Assembly: GCA_900544825.1 (NCBI GenBank)
Contig: UQWP01000002.1
Coordinates: forward strand, 1 to 64,000
DNA from: an uncultured Prevotella sp.
Lineage (GTDB): Bacteria > Bacteroidota > Bacteroidia > Bacteroidales > Bacteroidaceae
DNA: 64,000 nt
Direction: 5' to 3'
The notes under the pieces are model-generated. The model was not told the origin of the DNA and did not search any database. It saw nothing but the letters and a program-made list of their open reading frames with translations. Both the position numbers and the translations under genes were made by a program. This document shows positions 6,534 to 15,793 of this stretch, one piece after another (positions within the stretch are counted from its first letter, which is position 1; every line of letters begins with the position of its first letter).

Positions 6534-9500
6534 ATGAATAAGAGTAGAATATGGCAATACCTTTGTCTTGTGGCAGTGCTGGTGCTGATGGCGCTGCCTG
6601 CTGCGGCACAGAGATTCTTCAACCTTACCTCGCAGGAGGTGAAGGTGGACTCCATATTGCCTCAATTCGTATATTCTTTGCCTTTGCAGGGGGATTATCA
6701 GGATTCTATCTATACGGTAACAGTGAAATATCCGGAGTATGTGGATATGCCTGCTACCGATATTTCTCATTACAACCGGCTTTCGGGCGCTGCTCTCCCT
6801 GAGCAGGTAGCCATCTGCCAGCAGGTGACGGAATGCCGGAAACAGGGCTTGCTGGTGATTTCCTTTTCTCCTCTTGTTTTCAGAGAGCACAGATATCAGG
6901 CGCTGGTGAGCTTCATGCTGGATATCCAGGCGAAGCCGCTGAAACGCTCGAAGAGCCAGTCGCCTCTGCTGACACGTTCGCAGCAGGAAGCCCGACTGCT
7001 AACCCGCGTGGGGGAGGATTCTTCTCCCGCCTATGCCGACCATTCTGTGCTGGCAAGCGGAAAATGGGCAAAGATCAGAGTGAGTGAAACGAGTATTCAT
7101 CAGTTGACTGCCGATGTGGTGCGCCGTGCCGGTTTTTCGGATATCAGCAAGGTGAAGATCTACGGTTATGGAGGAAATCTCCAGAACGAGGCACTCTATG
7201 CCCAGGATATTCGGGAAACTGACGACCTGAAGGAGGTGCCGCAATATGTAGTGGATGGCAGACATTATTTCTATGCCCGCGGTGCGGTGAGCTGGAGCAG
7301 CAAGACGGCTACGGTGCGCACCCGCAATCCCTATTCAGACTATGGCTATTATTTCATCACCCAGAGCGATGGGGCGCCGAGTCTCTGGGCTGATTCAGCC
7401 TCTTTTGTATCTTCCTGCCATCCGATGCCGGAAGATTATCATTCCCTTTATGAAGTAGATGGGTTCAGCTGGATGCAGGGTGGAAGGAATCTCTTTCATC
7501 CTACAGCCGTCAAGGTGGGCGACACCCAGAAGGTGGTCATCACCAATCCTACCGGATGCAGCCGGGGAAAGCTGGTGGTGGCTGTTACCGCCGGTACCAA
7601 CACCCAGGTGCAGATCAGGAAGAACCAGAAGGAACTGGGAACCATGAGCCTCTATCTGCCTACCAATTCCAGCAGCAGTGCCTATACGGTAGGCGTGGAA
7701 AGGAGCGCCACCTATCCGCTTCAGGATTTCAAGGAGAAGGATACCATCGAGATACAGCCGATGAGCGGTGGACCTATCCATCTGGATTATGTAGCCGTAA
7801 CCTGGGAGGAGCCTGCGCCCTTTGCCGGTTTCGGAAGTCAGATTCCTGCAGCCGAGTATGTGTATGGCATCACTCCGCAGGATCATCATGCCGACGGGGC
7901 TGCCGATATGGTGATCATCATCCCTACCTCGCAGAAACTGCTCAAGCAGGCACAGCGGCTCAAGGAATTTCACGAAACCCACGACGGGCTGCGGGTGAAC
8001 ATCGTGCCCGCCGATGAACTCTATAATGAATTCTCCAGCGGTACCCCCGATGCCAATGCCTACCGCCGCTATCTGCGGATGCTGAGCGACAGGGCGGCTA
8101 CGGCTGCCGACATGCCCAAGTATCTCCTGCTCTTCGGCGACTGCGTATGGGACAACCGGATGCTCACGGCCGACTGCCGACTGCTGAATCCGGATGATTA
8201 CCTGCTCTGTTATGAGAGCGATGACTCCTTCAGCAAGACCACCTGCTATGTGAGCGACAGCTGGCTGGGAATCATCGGCGAAGGAAAGGGAGCCGATCCG
8301 AGAACCGAACTGCAGGATGTGGCGGTAGGACGATTCCCGGTGACTACGGCGCAGGAAGCCAAGATACTGGTGGACAAGACCATCAATTACAAGAAGAACG
8401 CCAATGCCGGAGCCTGGCAGAACACCCTGATGTTCATGGGCGATGACGGTAACGAGAATCTCCACATGGCAGATGCCAACGAGGTGGCAGACGATATCGC
8501 CTCGCTCTATCCGGGCTATCTCATCAGAAAGGTGATGTGGGATGCCTATACCCGCCAGACCTCCTCAACGGGAAATACCTATCCCGAAGTTTCCAGTATC
8601 ATCAGGCAGCAGCAGGCTCATGGTGCCCTGGTGATGGATTATGCCGGACACGGAAGCGAGACCCAGATTTCGCATGAAAACGTGCTCAAGATTACGGATT
8701 TCGAATCGTTCAGAAACGAGAACCTGCCGTTGTGGGTGACGGCATCCTGCGACATCATGCCTTATGATGGTACGAAATCTACCATCGGCGAGGCTGCCCT
8801 GCTGAATGAAAAAGGTGGAGCTGTGGCATTCTACGGTACCACGCGTACCGTGTTTGCCCAGCAGAACAAGTATATGAACCGCGCCTTCCTGCGCAGGGTG
8901 CTGAGCCGGGAAGACGGCAAGCCGCTTGCGATAGGCGAGGCACACCGGCTGGCACAGAACGACGTGATGCTGGGCAATGTGATGGCGGGCGAGATAGACC
9001 GCTCGGAAAACCATCTGCAGTATGCCCTGCTCGGAGATCCTGCCCTCTCGCTCAACCTGCCGATGATGAAGGTGGTGGTGGATTCCATCAACGGCATCTC
9101 CTGCCGGCGCACCGATACGGTTCCGCTGCTGAGAGCCGGAGATATAGCCAGAATTGCGGGACATGTGGAGACGGATGTGGATTTCCAGGGTGTCGTGACG
9201 GCTATGGTAAGGGATTCCAGGGAACTGGTTACCTGCAAGCTGAATGATGCCACAGCCGATGGTGCCTCCACAGCCTTCCAGTATTACGACCGGCAGAAGA
9301 CGCTCTATCAGGGTGCTGACAGCGTATCCGGCGGAAAGTTTGCCTTCAGCTTTGCCGTACCCAAGGATATCAATTATTCGGGTGATACCGGACTGATGAA
9401 TCTCTATGCCGTCAGCAACGACAAGGCGCTGCGGGCGAATGGAGAAAGCACACAGTTCAAGGTGGGCTGCAGCGTGGTGGCAGGAAACGACTCCATCGGT

Positions 9501-10148
9501 CCGTCGATATTCTGCTATCTGAACTCGCCTACCTTCGTGGATGGCGGCAATGTGAATACCACCCCTTATTTCGTGGCAAGGATATCAGACAAGGACGGAA
9601 TCAATGCCGCAGGAAGCGGACTGGGCCATGACCTGAAGCTGGTGATAGACGGAGATCAGTCGAAGACCTACAATCTCAACGATTATTTCTCGTATGATTT
9701 CGGGACCTATACCAGCGGTTCCACCTGCTACAGCATTCCGGAACTTGCGCCAGGTAGGCATCAGCTTACCTTCACGGCGTGGGATATCCAGAACAACAGT
9801 TCTACCACCACCCTCCACTTCAATGTGGTAAGCGGTCTGGCTCCATCGCTCTTCGATGTGGGCGTGACGGAGAATCCAGCCCGCAGCACGACTACCTTCA
9901 TCGTATCTCACGACCGAACGGAGAGCCTGATGGATGTGGTAATCGAACTCTATGATACTTCGGGCAGACAGCTCTGGCGCCATGCCGAGAGCGGCGTGCC
10001 GGCTTCGGAGGTCTATACCGTGAAGTGGGATTTATCGGTAGATGGCGGTCGCCCTCTGGGTACGGGCATCTATCTGTATCGGGTCAAGGTTTCATCGGAT
10101 GGCAGCAGCTATGCCTCCAAAACCCGGAAACTGATCATTATAAAATAG
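6534..10148 (+). CDS. porU: T9SS C-terminal-signal peptidase/sortase PorU (gingipain family C25)
   Basis: Surface protease-sortase that removes the C-terminal domain (CTD) of type IX secretion cargo and attaches it to the cell surface. It has 1204 residues: signal peptide (about residues 1-25, ending AAAQ), N-terminal beta-rich domain, and a C25 catalytic domain with His706 in DYAGHGSE and Cys739 in VTASCDIMPYDG. At the end is a type-A CTD (about 1115-1204) with the NPARSTTTFIV and GIYLYRVKV blocks. The length and domain order match PorU. porV follows after 28 bp; in Porphyromonas PorU is anchored by PorV, so the pair is functionally coherent. Confidence 0.93.
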   Translation: MNKSRIWQYLCLVAVLVLMALPAAAQRFFNLTSQEVKVDSILPQFVYSLPLQGDYQDSIYTVTVKYPEYVDMPATDISHYNRLSGAALPEQVAICQQVTECRKQGLLVISFSPLVFREHRYQALVSFMLDIQAKPLKRSKSQSPLLTRSQQEARLLTRVGEDSSPAYADHSVLASGKWAKIRVSETSIHQLTADVVRRAGFSDISKVKIYGYGGNLQNEALYAQDIRETDDLKEVPQYVVDGRHYFYARGAVSWSSKTATVRTRNPYSDYGYYFITQSDGAPSLWADSASFVSSCHPMPEDYHSLYEVDGFSWMQGGRNLFHPTAVKVGDTQKVVITNPTGCSRGKLVVAVTAGTNTQVQIRKNQKELGTMSLYLPTNSSSSAYTVGVERSATYPLQDFKEKDTIEIQPMSGGPIHLDYVAVTWEEPAPFAGFGSQIPAAEYVYGITPQDHHADGAADMVIIIPTSQKLLKQAQRLKEFHETHDGLRVNIVPADELYNEFSSGTPDANAYRRYLRMLSDRAATAADMPKYLLLFGDCVWDNRMLTADCRLLNPDDYLLCYESDDSFSKTTCYVSDSWLGIIGEGKGADPRTELQDVAVGRFPVTTAQEAKILVDKTINYKKNANAGAWQNTLMFMGDDGNENLHMADANEVADDIASLYPGYLIRKVMWDAYTRQTSSTGNTYPEVSSIIRQQQAHGALVMDYAGHGSETQISHENVLKITDFESFRNENLPLWVTASCDIMPYDGTKSTIGEAALLNEKGGAVAFYGTTRTVFAQQNKYMNRAFLRRVLSREDGKPLAIGEAHRLAQNDVMLGNVMAGEIDRSENHLQYALLGDPALSLNLPMMKVVVDSINGISCRRTDTVPLLRAGDIARIAGHVETDVDFQGVVTAMVRDSRELVTCKLNDATADGASTAFQYYDRQKTLYQGADSVSGGKFAFSFAVPKDINYSGDTGLMNLYAVSNDKALRANGESTQFKVGCSVVAGNDSIGPSIFCYLNSPTFVDGGNVNTTPYFVARISDKDGINAAGSGLGHDLKLVIDGDQSKTYNLNDYFSYDFGTYTSGSTCYSIPELAPGRHQLTFTAWDIQNNSSTTTLHFNVVSGLAPSLFDVGVTENPARSTTTFIVSHDRTESLMDVVIELYDTSGRQLWRHAESGVPASEVYTVKWDLSVDGGRPLGTGIYLYRVKVSSDGSSYASKTRKLIIIK

Positions 10149-10176
10149 TAAATATCATCATATAAAATAAAGTAGT

Positions 10177-11367
10177 ATGAATAGAATCGTCAAGATATTC
10201 GCAACCGGTTTCCTCTCGGTATGGGCGCTGACGGCATCGGCGCAGAACGGAGAGGGAGATACCAAGGAGAGTCTTTTCAATCCGGTAAACTATGCCGTCA
10301 TCTCTCAGACCATAGCGCCCGATGCCCGCGGCGGAGGTCTGGGCGACGTGGGTGCGGCAACCGATCCGGATGTCAACTCCCAGTATTGGAATCCGGCAAA
10401 GTATCCCTTCAACATCTCCAGGGCGGGTGTGGCGCTGAACTTCACTCCATGGCTCCGCTCGCTGGTCAACGACATGAATCTCGCCTATCTCTCGGGCTAT
10501 TACCGCATAGGCGATTACAGTGCCGTATCCGCTTCGCTCCGTTATTTCAATATGGGTGAGGTGTTTCTTTCTGATCCGGGAGAAACCGACAATGCGATGA
10601 CCATCAATCCTTACGAGATGTCGCTCGATGTGGCTTACTCTCTGATGCTCAGCGAGAAATTCTCCCTGGCGGCAGCTATCCGCTGGATTTATTCTGACCT
10701 GCGCTTCGACTATCAGGAGGAGAATTCGCCTGCTTCGGCTTTTGCGGCGGATATTGCAGCCTATTATCAGAACTATGTCAACATCGGACCGCGAGAGTGC
10801 CAGTTGGGTGTAGGTCTGAACATTTCGAATATCGGCAGCAAGATCACCTTCAGCGGTCAGGAGTATGGTGAGTTCCTGCCAACCAATCTGCGTCTGGGTG
10901 CCTCACTGATGATTCCTATCGACGAGTACAACCGCTTTACCATCGCCGCAGATGCCAGCAAGTATCTCGTGCCGACGGTTCCTGCTCAGAATGAGGGAGA
11001 GGACAACTCGGAGTATGAAGACCGAGTGCATCGAGAATACAACGATATTTCGGGCATCAGCGGCATCTTCAAGAGCTTCAGCGATGCCCCTGGCGGATTC
11101 AAGGAAGAGCTGGAGGAAATCAACTATGGCGTAGGTGCCGAGTATGTGTATAATGACAAGTTTGCCCTGCGTGCCGGTTATCATCACGAAAGTCAGAGCA
11201 AGGGCAACCGCAAGTACTTCACGGTGGGAGCCGGTTTCAAGATGAATGTCTTCTCGCTTGATGCTTCCTATGTGGTAGCCACCGCCAAGAGCAATCCGCT
11301 CGACCAGACCCTGCGCTTTACGCTGGCGTTCGATATGGACGGATTGAAAGACCTGTTCAAGCGATAG
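10177..11367 (+). CDS. porV: T9SS outer-membrane channel/shuttle protein PorV
   Basis: Outer-membrane FadL-like beta-barrel that collects T9SS cargo and bridges it to PorU. It has 396 residues with a signal peptide ending near residue 22 (LTASAQ). The region DARGGGLGDVGAATDPDVNS at about 49-68 is the family hallmark, and alternating beta-strand pattern with aromatic termini runs to the end. It is directly downstream of porU. Its presence implies that proteins with CTDs are exported here; an amylase at 45.8 kb has such a tail. Confidence 0.93.
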   Translation: MNRIVKIFATGFLSVWALTASAQNGEGDTKESLFNPVNYAVISQTIAPDARGGGLGDVGAATDPDVNSQYWNPAKYPFNISRAGVALNFTPWLRSLVNDMNLAYLSGYYRIGDYSAVSASLRYFNMGEVFLSDPGETDNAMTINPYEMSLDVAYSLMLSEKFSLAAAIRWIYSDLRFDYQEENSPASAFAADIAAYYQNYVNIGPRECQLGVGLNISNIGSKITFSGQEYGEFLPTNLRLGASLMIPIDEYNRFTIAADASKYLVPTVPAQNEGEDNSEYEDRVHREYNDISGISGIFKSFSDAPGGFKEELEEINYGVGAEYVYNDKFALRAGYHHESQSKGNRKYFTVGAGFKMNVFSLDASYVVATAKSNPLDQTLRFTLAFDMDGLKDLFKR

Positions 11368-11406
11368 ATAAACATATTAATAACTTTAATCATAAAGAAT
11401 AAGATT

Positions 11407-11886
11407 ATGAATATACGTGTAGGATTCGGATACGATGTTCACAAGCTGGTAGAGAACCGTGACTTGTGGCTGGGTGGTATCAAGATAGATTATGAGTTGG
11501 GTTTGCTCGGCCATAGTGATGCCGACGTGTTGATTCATGCCATTTGCGATGCCCTGCTGGGTGCCGCCAACATGCGTGATATCGGTTATCATTTCCCAGA
11601 TACGGCAGCAGAGACCCTGAATGTGGATTCCAAGATTCTGCTCAAGAAGACGATGGACCTGATTGCCACCAAGGGATATACCCTGGGCAACATCGATGCA
11701 ACGGTCTGTGCAGAGCGTCCGAAGCTCAATCCGCATGTTCCTGCCATGAAGGAATGCCTGGCAAAAGTGATGGGCGTAGAGGAAGACCAGATCTCCATCA
11801 AGGCTACAACCACAGAGAAGTTGGGCTTTACCGGAAGAATGGAAGGAATCTCAGCCTATGCAACAGTATTGATAGAAAAAGCTTAA
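11407..11886 (+). CDS. ispF: 2-C-methyl-D-erythritol 2,4-cyclodiphosphate synthase
   Basis: MEP-pathway enzyme that cyclises CDP-ME-2-phosphate to MEcPP with loss of CMP. It has 159 residues, the standard length. The zinc ligands Asp10 and His12 (GYDVHKL) and His44 (VLIHAICDALLGAA) are present, as is the CMP-site block KATTTEKLGFTGR near the C terminus. It acts as a cytoplasmic homotrimer. It lies 39 bp after porV, probably co-transcribed. dxr (36.7 kb) and ispD (43.2 kb) are in the same window. Confidence 0.96.
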   Translation: MNIRVGFGYDVHKLVENRDLWLGGIKIDYELGLLGHSDADVLIHAICDALLGAANMRDIGYHFPDTAAETLNVDSKILLKKTMDLIATKGYTLGNIDATVCAERPKLNPHVPAMKECLAKVMGVEEDQISIKATTTEKLGFTGRMEGISAYATVLIEKA

Positions 11887-11983
11887 TGAGGGTTAAAAAC
11901 TTGTTGTTTTTTTGACGAATTTTCTAATAATTCGTTGATTTATATCAAAAAATATCAAAAATGATACTTTTCTTGTCGAATTA

Positions 11984-12015
11984 TTTGGCGATTTGCAGAA
12001 AAAGTACTATCTTTG
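11984..12015 (+). promoter_or_regulatory. Full consensus promoter in gene-free DNA
   Basis: TTTG at 11984-11987 and TATCTTTG at 12008-12015 are separated by exactly 20 nt, an ideal Bacteroidota promoter. No ORF follows before the terminator at 12160-12200, so it drives a non-coding transcript. Confidence 0.75.
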
Positions 12016-12020
12016 CAGCG

Positions 12021-12200
12021 TCAAAAGGTTAATAGATTGTTTAGGTTAGTAGTAATAGATTTAGGTTTTTAGTTATTAGGTTTTAAGGTAGATTGTTTAA
12101 CAGATAATTGAGAAGGTCGTGAGACTATTTTGATTAGAATTTTTAAGTTAAACATAGTGCATGCCACAGCTCGTTGAGAGTTGTGGCATGTTTTATTTTA
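12021..12200 (+). ncRNA. Candidate ~180-nt non-coding RNA with AGGTT repeats
   Basis: A consensus promoter (11984-12015) and a near-perfect terminator hairpin (12160-12200) bracket about 180 nt with no ORF. The body is A/T/G-rich and repeats AGGTT at 12026, 12043, 12063 and 12078, with two AGATTGTTTA blocks. It resembles in wording the 3' region of the amylase gene (minus strand, 45541-45740). The layout is that of an independent small RNA; function unknown. Confidence 0.6.
12160..12200 (+). terminator. Intrinsic terminator of the 12.0-kb transcript
   Basis: CATGCCACA (12160-12168) pairs with TGTGGCATG (12182-12190), the stem extended by CTC/GAG, followed by TTTTATTTTATT. Confidence 0.8.
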
Positions 12201-12242
12201 TTAAAAGTCTTCCTTTTTCTTCGCTAACTCAAATTTTTACAT

Positions 12243-12250
12243 TATCTTTG
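12243..12250 (+). promoter_or_regulatory. -7 box (TATCTTTG) of the glycan locus
   Basis: A perfect TAnnTTTG match 23 bp before the GT4 start; transcription would begin close to 12257 and leave a leader of about 16 nt. No clear TTTG -33 element. Confidence 0.6.
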
Positions 12251-12272
12251 CAAGCAGAAAAAAAGGATAATC

Positions 12273-13547
12273 ATGAGAGTACTCATAGTAAATACAAGTG
12301 AGAAGGCGGGTGGAGCTGCTGTAGCTGCCAACCGCCTGATGGATGCCCTTAACAACAATGGTGTTAAGGCTAAGATGCTGGTGCGCGATAAAGTGACCGA
12401 TGATATTACCGTGGTAGGGTTGCCCCGTTCGCTCAAGTTGCAGTGGAACTTCCTCTGGGAGCGCTGGTGCATCTTCTGCCGCCTTCATTTTTCCAAGAAG
12501 AATCTCTTTGCACTCGATATCGCCAATGCGGGATACGACATCACTTCCCTGCCAGAGTTCAAGGAGGCTGACATCATCCATCTGCACTGGATCAACCAGG
12601 GTATGCTTTCGCTGAAGACCATCCGAAAGATCATCAGCAGCGGAAAACCGGTGGTATGGACCATGCACGACATCTGGCCGGCATCATCCATCTGTCATCT
12701 TACCCTGGATTGCCATCATTACAACAATGGCTGCGGCAACTGCAAGTATCTGCCGGGAAACGGCGGAAAGAACGATCTGTCGGCGAAGATATGGAAGAAG
12801 AAGCAGAAGGTGTACAACAGTGGGGCTCTTTCCTTTGTTACCTGCAGCAGATGGCTGGCGGGTGAAGCCCGGTTGAGCGGACTCCTGGCGGGTCATCGCA
12901 TCGAGACGATTCCCAATCCGATAGACACCCATGTCTATTGTCCGCAGGATAAGCTGGAATCCCGTCTCCGCACGCAGCTGCCAAAGGACAAGCGCATCAT
13001 CCTCTTCATCGCCCAGAGAGCCACCAATCCCTATAAGGGCATGGATTATCTGATAGAGGCGTGCCGGCTGATGGCTGAGCAGCATCCCAAGATGAGGGAG
13101 AACACCTGCGTGGCAATACTGGGTGGACACAGCGAGGAATTCGAAGGCAAGCTTTCGTTCCCGATCGTTTCGCTCGGTTATGTGAGCGATGACAAGCGCA
13201 TCGCGGATATTTACAATGCAGCCGATGTCTTCGTGCTTCCTTCCCTGTCGGAGAATCTGCCGAATACCATCATGGAGGCGATGGCCTGCGGCGTGCCTAG
13301 CGTAGGATTCAAGGTAGGTGGCATACCGGAGATGATCGATCATCAGAAGAACGGATATGTGGCAAACTACCGCGATGCCAAGGATTTGGCGGCTGGCATC
13401 CACTGGGTGCTGGAAGAAGCTGACCGGGAGAATCTGAAGAAGGCGTGCCTGCAGAAGGTGATGCATAACTATTCGCAGCATGCGGTGGCGCTGAAATATG
13501 TTGAGGTGTATAATCAGGCGATGGCCTTTAAAAATTACCGAATATGA
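12273..13547 (+). CDS. Glycosyltransferase family 4 protein
   Basis: A 424-residue GT-B enzyme. The N-terminal acceptor domain starts MRVLIVNTSEKAGGAA, and the C-terminal donor domain carries the GT4 signature ENLPNTIMEAMACGVPSVGF followed by GGIPEMI (about residues 328-356), where the Glu residues bind the nucleotide-sugar. It is probably a cytoplasmic enzyme extending a lipid-linked glycan. First gene of a plus-strand operon of four: the next start overlaps its stop by 4 bp (ATGA). Sugar specificity cannot be read. Confidence 0.88.
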   Translation: MRVLIVNTSEKAGGAAVAANRLMDALNNNGVKAKMLVRDKVTDDITVVGLPRSLKLQWNFLWERWCIFCRLHFSKKNLFALDIANAGYDITSLPEFKEADIIHLHWINQGMLSLKTIRKIISSGKPVVWTMHDIWPASSICHLTLDCHHYNNGCGNCKYLPGNGGKNDLSAKIWKKKQKVYNSGALSFVTCSRWLAGEARLSGLLAGHRIETIPNPIDTHVYCPQDKLESRLRTQLPKDKRIILFIAQRATNPYKGMDYLIEACRLMAEQHPKMRENTCVAILGGHSEEFEGKLSFPIVSLGYVSDDKRIADIYNAADVFVLPSLSENLPNTIMEAMACGVPSVGFKVGGIPEMIDHQKNGYVANYRDAKDLAAGIHWVLEEADRENLKKACLQKVMHNYSQHAVALKYVEVYNQAMAFKNYRI

Positions 13548-14320
13548 TTAAGTTTACTGTCGTAACCTGTACCTACAATGCTGAGAGTGTGTTGCAGCGT
13601 ACGTTGGATAGTGTCAATAAGCAGACCTACTGCAATATCGAGCACCTGATCATAGATGGTGTTTCGAAGGACAAGACCCTGGCTATGGTACGGGCGTACC
13701 AGAACAGGGCAAAGGCAGGGGAGAATGCCCACGAAATCGTGGTCTATTCGGAACCTGACAAGGGACTCTATGACGCCATGAACAAGGGCATCGACCGTGC
13801 CACAGGCGACTATCTCGTGTTTCTGAATGCGGGAGATGTCTTTCCTTCTTCCGATACCCTGGAGTATGTAGAGGGATGCGTAGGCGAGGGCGAGAACCTG
13901 CCGGGCGTGCTTTATGGAGATACCGATATCGTGAATGACGAAGGAGGATTTCTGCGCCATCGCCGTCTTTCGCCTCCCAAGAAGCTGAACTGGCGCTCGT
14001 TCAAGTGGGGTATGCTTGTCTGTCATCAGTCGTTTTATGCCCGCACGGATATCGCCCGCCAAATCCATTACAATCTGCATTATCGCCTTTCGGCAGATGT
14101 GGATTGGTGCATCCGCATCATGAAGGCGGCTCAGCAGCGTCATCTTCCGTTGCGCAATGTGCATGCAGTCATCACCAACTATCTGGATGGCGGCATGTCG
14201 GTGCAGAACCACAAGGCTTCGCTCAAGGAGCGTTTCGAGGTGATGCGCAGCAACTATGGCATTGTCACTACGGTTCTGGTGCATGCCTGGTTTGTGGTGA
14301 GAAGTCTCTTCAAGCGCTAG
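13544..14320 (+). CDS. Glycosyltransferase family 2 protein
   Basis: A 258-residue GT-A enzyme. It begins IKFTVVTCTYNAESVLQRTL, the standard nucleotide-binding strand, and has the SEPDKGLYDAMNKGI block and the FLNAGD motif near residue 95, the position of the family DxD. The SADVDWCIRIM segment near residue 184 fits the acceptor/catalytic region. It overlaps the upstream GT4 by 4 bp, so translation is coupled. It probably acts on the same glycan. WcaE/colanic-type GT2 enzymes are the nearest look-alikes; sugar unknown. Confidence 0.88.
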   Translation: MIKFTVVTCTYNAESVLQRTLDSVNKQTYCNIEHLIIDGVSKDKTLAMVRAYQNRAKAGENAHEIVVYSEPDKGLYDAMNKGIDRATGDYLVFLNAGDVFPSSDTLEYVEGCVGEGENLPGVLYGDTDIVNDEGGFLRHRRLSPPKKLNWRSFKWGMLVCHQSFYARTDIARQIHYNLHYRLSADVDWCIRIMKAAQQRHLPLRNVHAVITNYLDGGMSVQNHKASLKERFEVMRSNYGIVTTVLVHAWFVVRSLFKR

Positions 14321-14353
14321 TTCGCATGATTTTAGCAAGAAAAATAGATTCAA

Positions 14354-15793
14354 ATGGCAGAAACATTAAAGGAAAAAACAGCAAAGGGCCTCTTCTGGGG
14401 AGCCATGAACAATGGGGCGATGCAGGTTATCGGTTTGGTATTCGGCATCGTCCTGGGCAGACTGTTGTCGAAGGAAGACTATGGAATGATGGCAATGATC
14501 AATGTGTTCCCGCTCATAGCGATAGCTCTTCAGAACAGCGGATTCGCTTCGGCCATCGGTAATCTAAAGCATCCTACAGCCAATGATTACAACTCCGTGT
14601 TTTGGTTTAACATCATAGTGGGATCTTCTCTTTATGTCATCCTTTTCTTCTGTGCCCCTTTCATAGCCGATTTCTATCATGATGAAAGGCTGGTATCCTT
14701 ATGCCGGCTGGCATTCATCAATATTCTCTTTTCCAGTCTGGGTACGGCTCAGGCTGCATTCCTCTTCAAGAACATGATGGTGAAGCAGCAGGCAAAGGCG
14801 AGTATCACGGCGGTTCTGCTGTCGAGTAGCGTGGGTGTTCTGATGGCTTGGAATGGCTTTGCCTATTGGTCTCTGGCTGCCCAGGGAGTGGTTTATGTGG
14901 GACTGAACACCCTGCTGGTATGGCATTATTCCACCTGGCGACCTTCGCTGAAGATAGATTTCACACCGGTGAGGACGATGTTTCCGTTCAGCTTCAAGAT
15001 AGCTGCTACAACCATCGCCACCAAAATCAACGACAATGTGATGAATATCCTGCTGGGCCGTTTCTATACCAATGCCATTACGGGTAGCTACAACCAGGCT
15101 TATCAGTGGAACTCGAAGTGTTATCTCCTGCTGCAGGGAATGTTGAATCCGGTGATCCAGCCTACCCTGGTGAATCTCTCTGACGACAGGGAGCGCCAGC
15201 TGATGGCTTTCAGAAAGATGGTCAGGTTTATCTGCTTCCTTTCTTTCCCTCTGCTGTTCGGATTGGGACTCGTTTCCAATGAGTTTATCATCATCACGCT
15301 GACTGAGAAATGGCAGTCGAGTGCAGAACTGCTGCGTATGCTGTGCGTAGGCGGTTCGGTGATGCCACTTTATACGCTGTTTTCCAATGTGGTTATCAGT
15401 AAGGGGAAATCCGGTGCCTATTTCTGGTGTACGGTTTCCTTGAGTGTCACCCAGATTGTGCTGATGCTGCTTCTCTGGCCTTATGGCATCCATCTGATGG
15501 TATCAGTCTATGTGGCATTGACCATCGTCTGGATGTTTGTGTGGTATGCGCTGGCTTACCGTTATATCAGTTACCGTCCGCTGGACTTTCTGAAAGATAC
15601 CTGTCCGTTCCTGCTGGCGGCTCTGGGCGTGATGAGCCTCACCTATCTGGCAACGATGAGCATTGCCAATCTGGTATGTCTGCTTCTGGCTAGGGTTGTG
15701 ATGGCAGCCGTATTATATTTCGTGGTCATGAAAGTGGCCCGGGTTGCCATTTTGGATGAGTGTATCCGTTTTGTATTAAAGAAAAATAGATGA
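14354..15793 (+). CDS. Wzx-like oligosaccharide flippase (polysaccharide biosynthesis family)
   Basis: A 479-residue polytopic membrane protein with about 12-14 hydrophobic segments. It starts ETLKEKTAKGLFWGAMNNG, the typical N terminus of WzxC/lipopolysaccharide flippases of the MOP superfamily, which move undecaprenyl-linked glycan across the inner membrane. It lies 33 bp after the GT2 and overlaps the LicD start by 4 bp. No Wzy polymerase was recognised in the window, so the repeat may be polymerised by an enzyme elsewhere or not at all. Confidence 0.88.
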   Translation: MAETLKEKTAKGLFWGAMNNGAMQVIGLVFGIVLGRLLSKEDYGMMAMINVFPLIAIALQNSGFASAIGNLKHPTANDYNSVFWFNIIVGSSLYVILFFCAPFIADFYHDERLVSLCRLAFINILFSSLGTAQAAFLFKNMMVKQQAKASITAVLLSSSVGVLMAWNGFAYWSLAAQGVVYVGLNTLLVWHYSTWRPSLKIDFTPVRTMFPFSFKIAATTIATKINDNVMNILLGRFYTNAITGSYNQAYQWNSKCYLLLQGMLNPVIQPTLVNLSDDRERQLMAFRKMVRFICFLSFPLLFGLGLVSNEFIIITLTEKWQSSAELLRMLCVGGSVMPLYTLFSNVVISKGKSGAYFWCTVSLSVTQIVLMLLLWPYGIHLMVSVYVALTIVWMFVWYALAYRYISYRPLDFLKDTCPFLLAALGVMSLTYLATMSIANLVCLLLARVVMAAVLYFVVMKVARVAILDECIRFVLKKNR

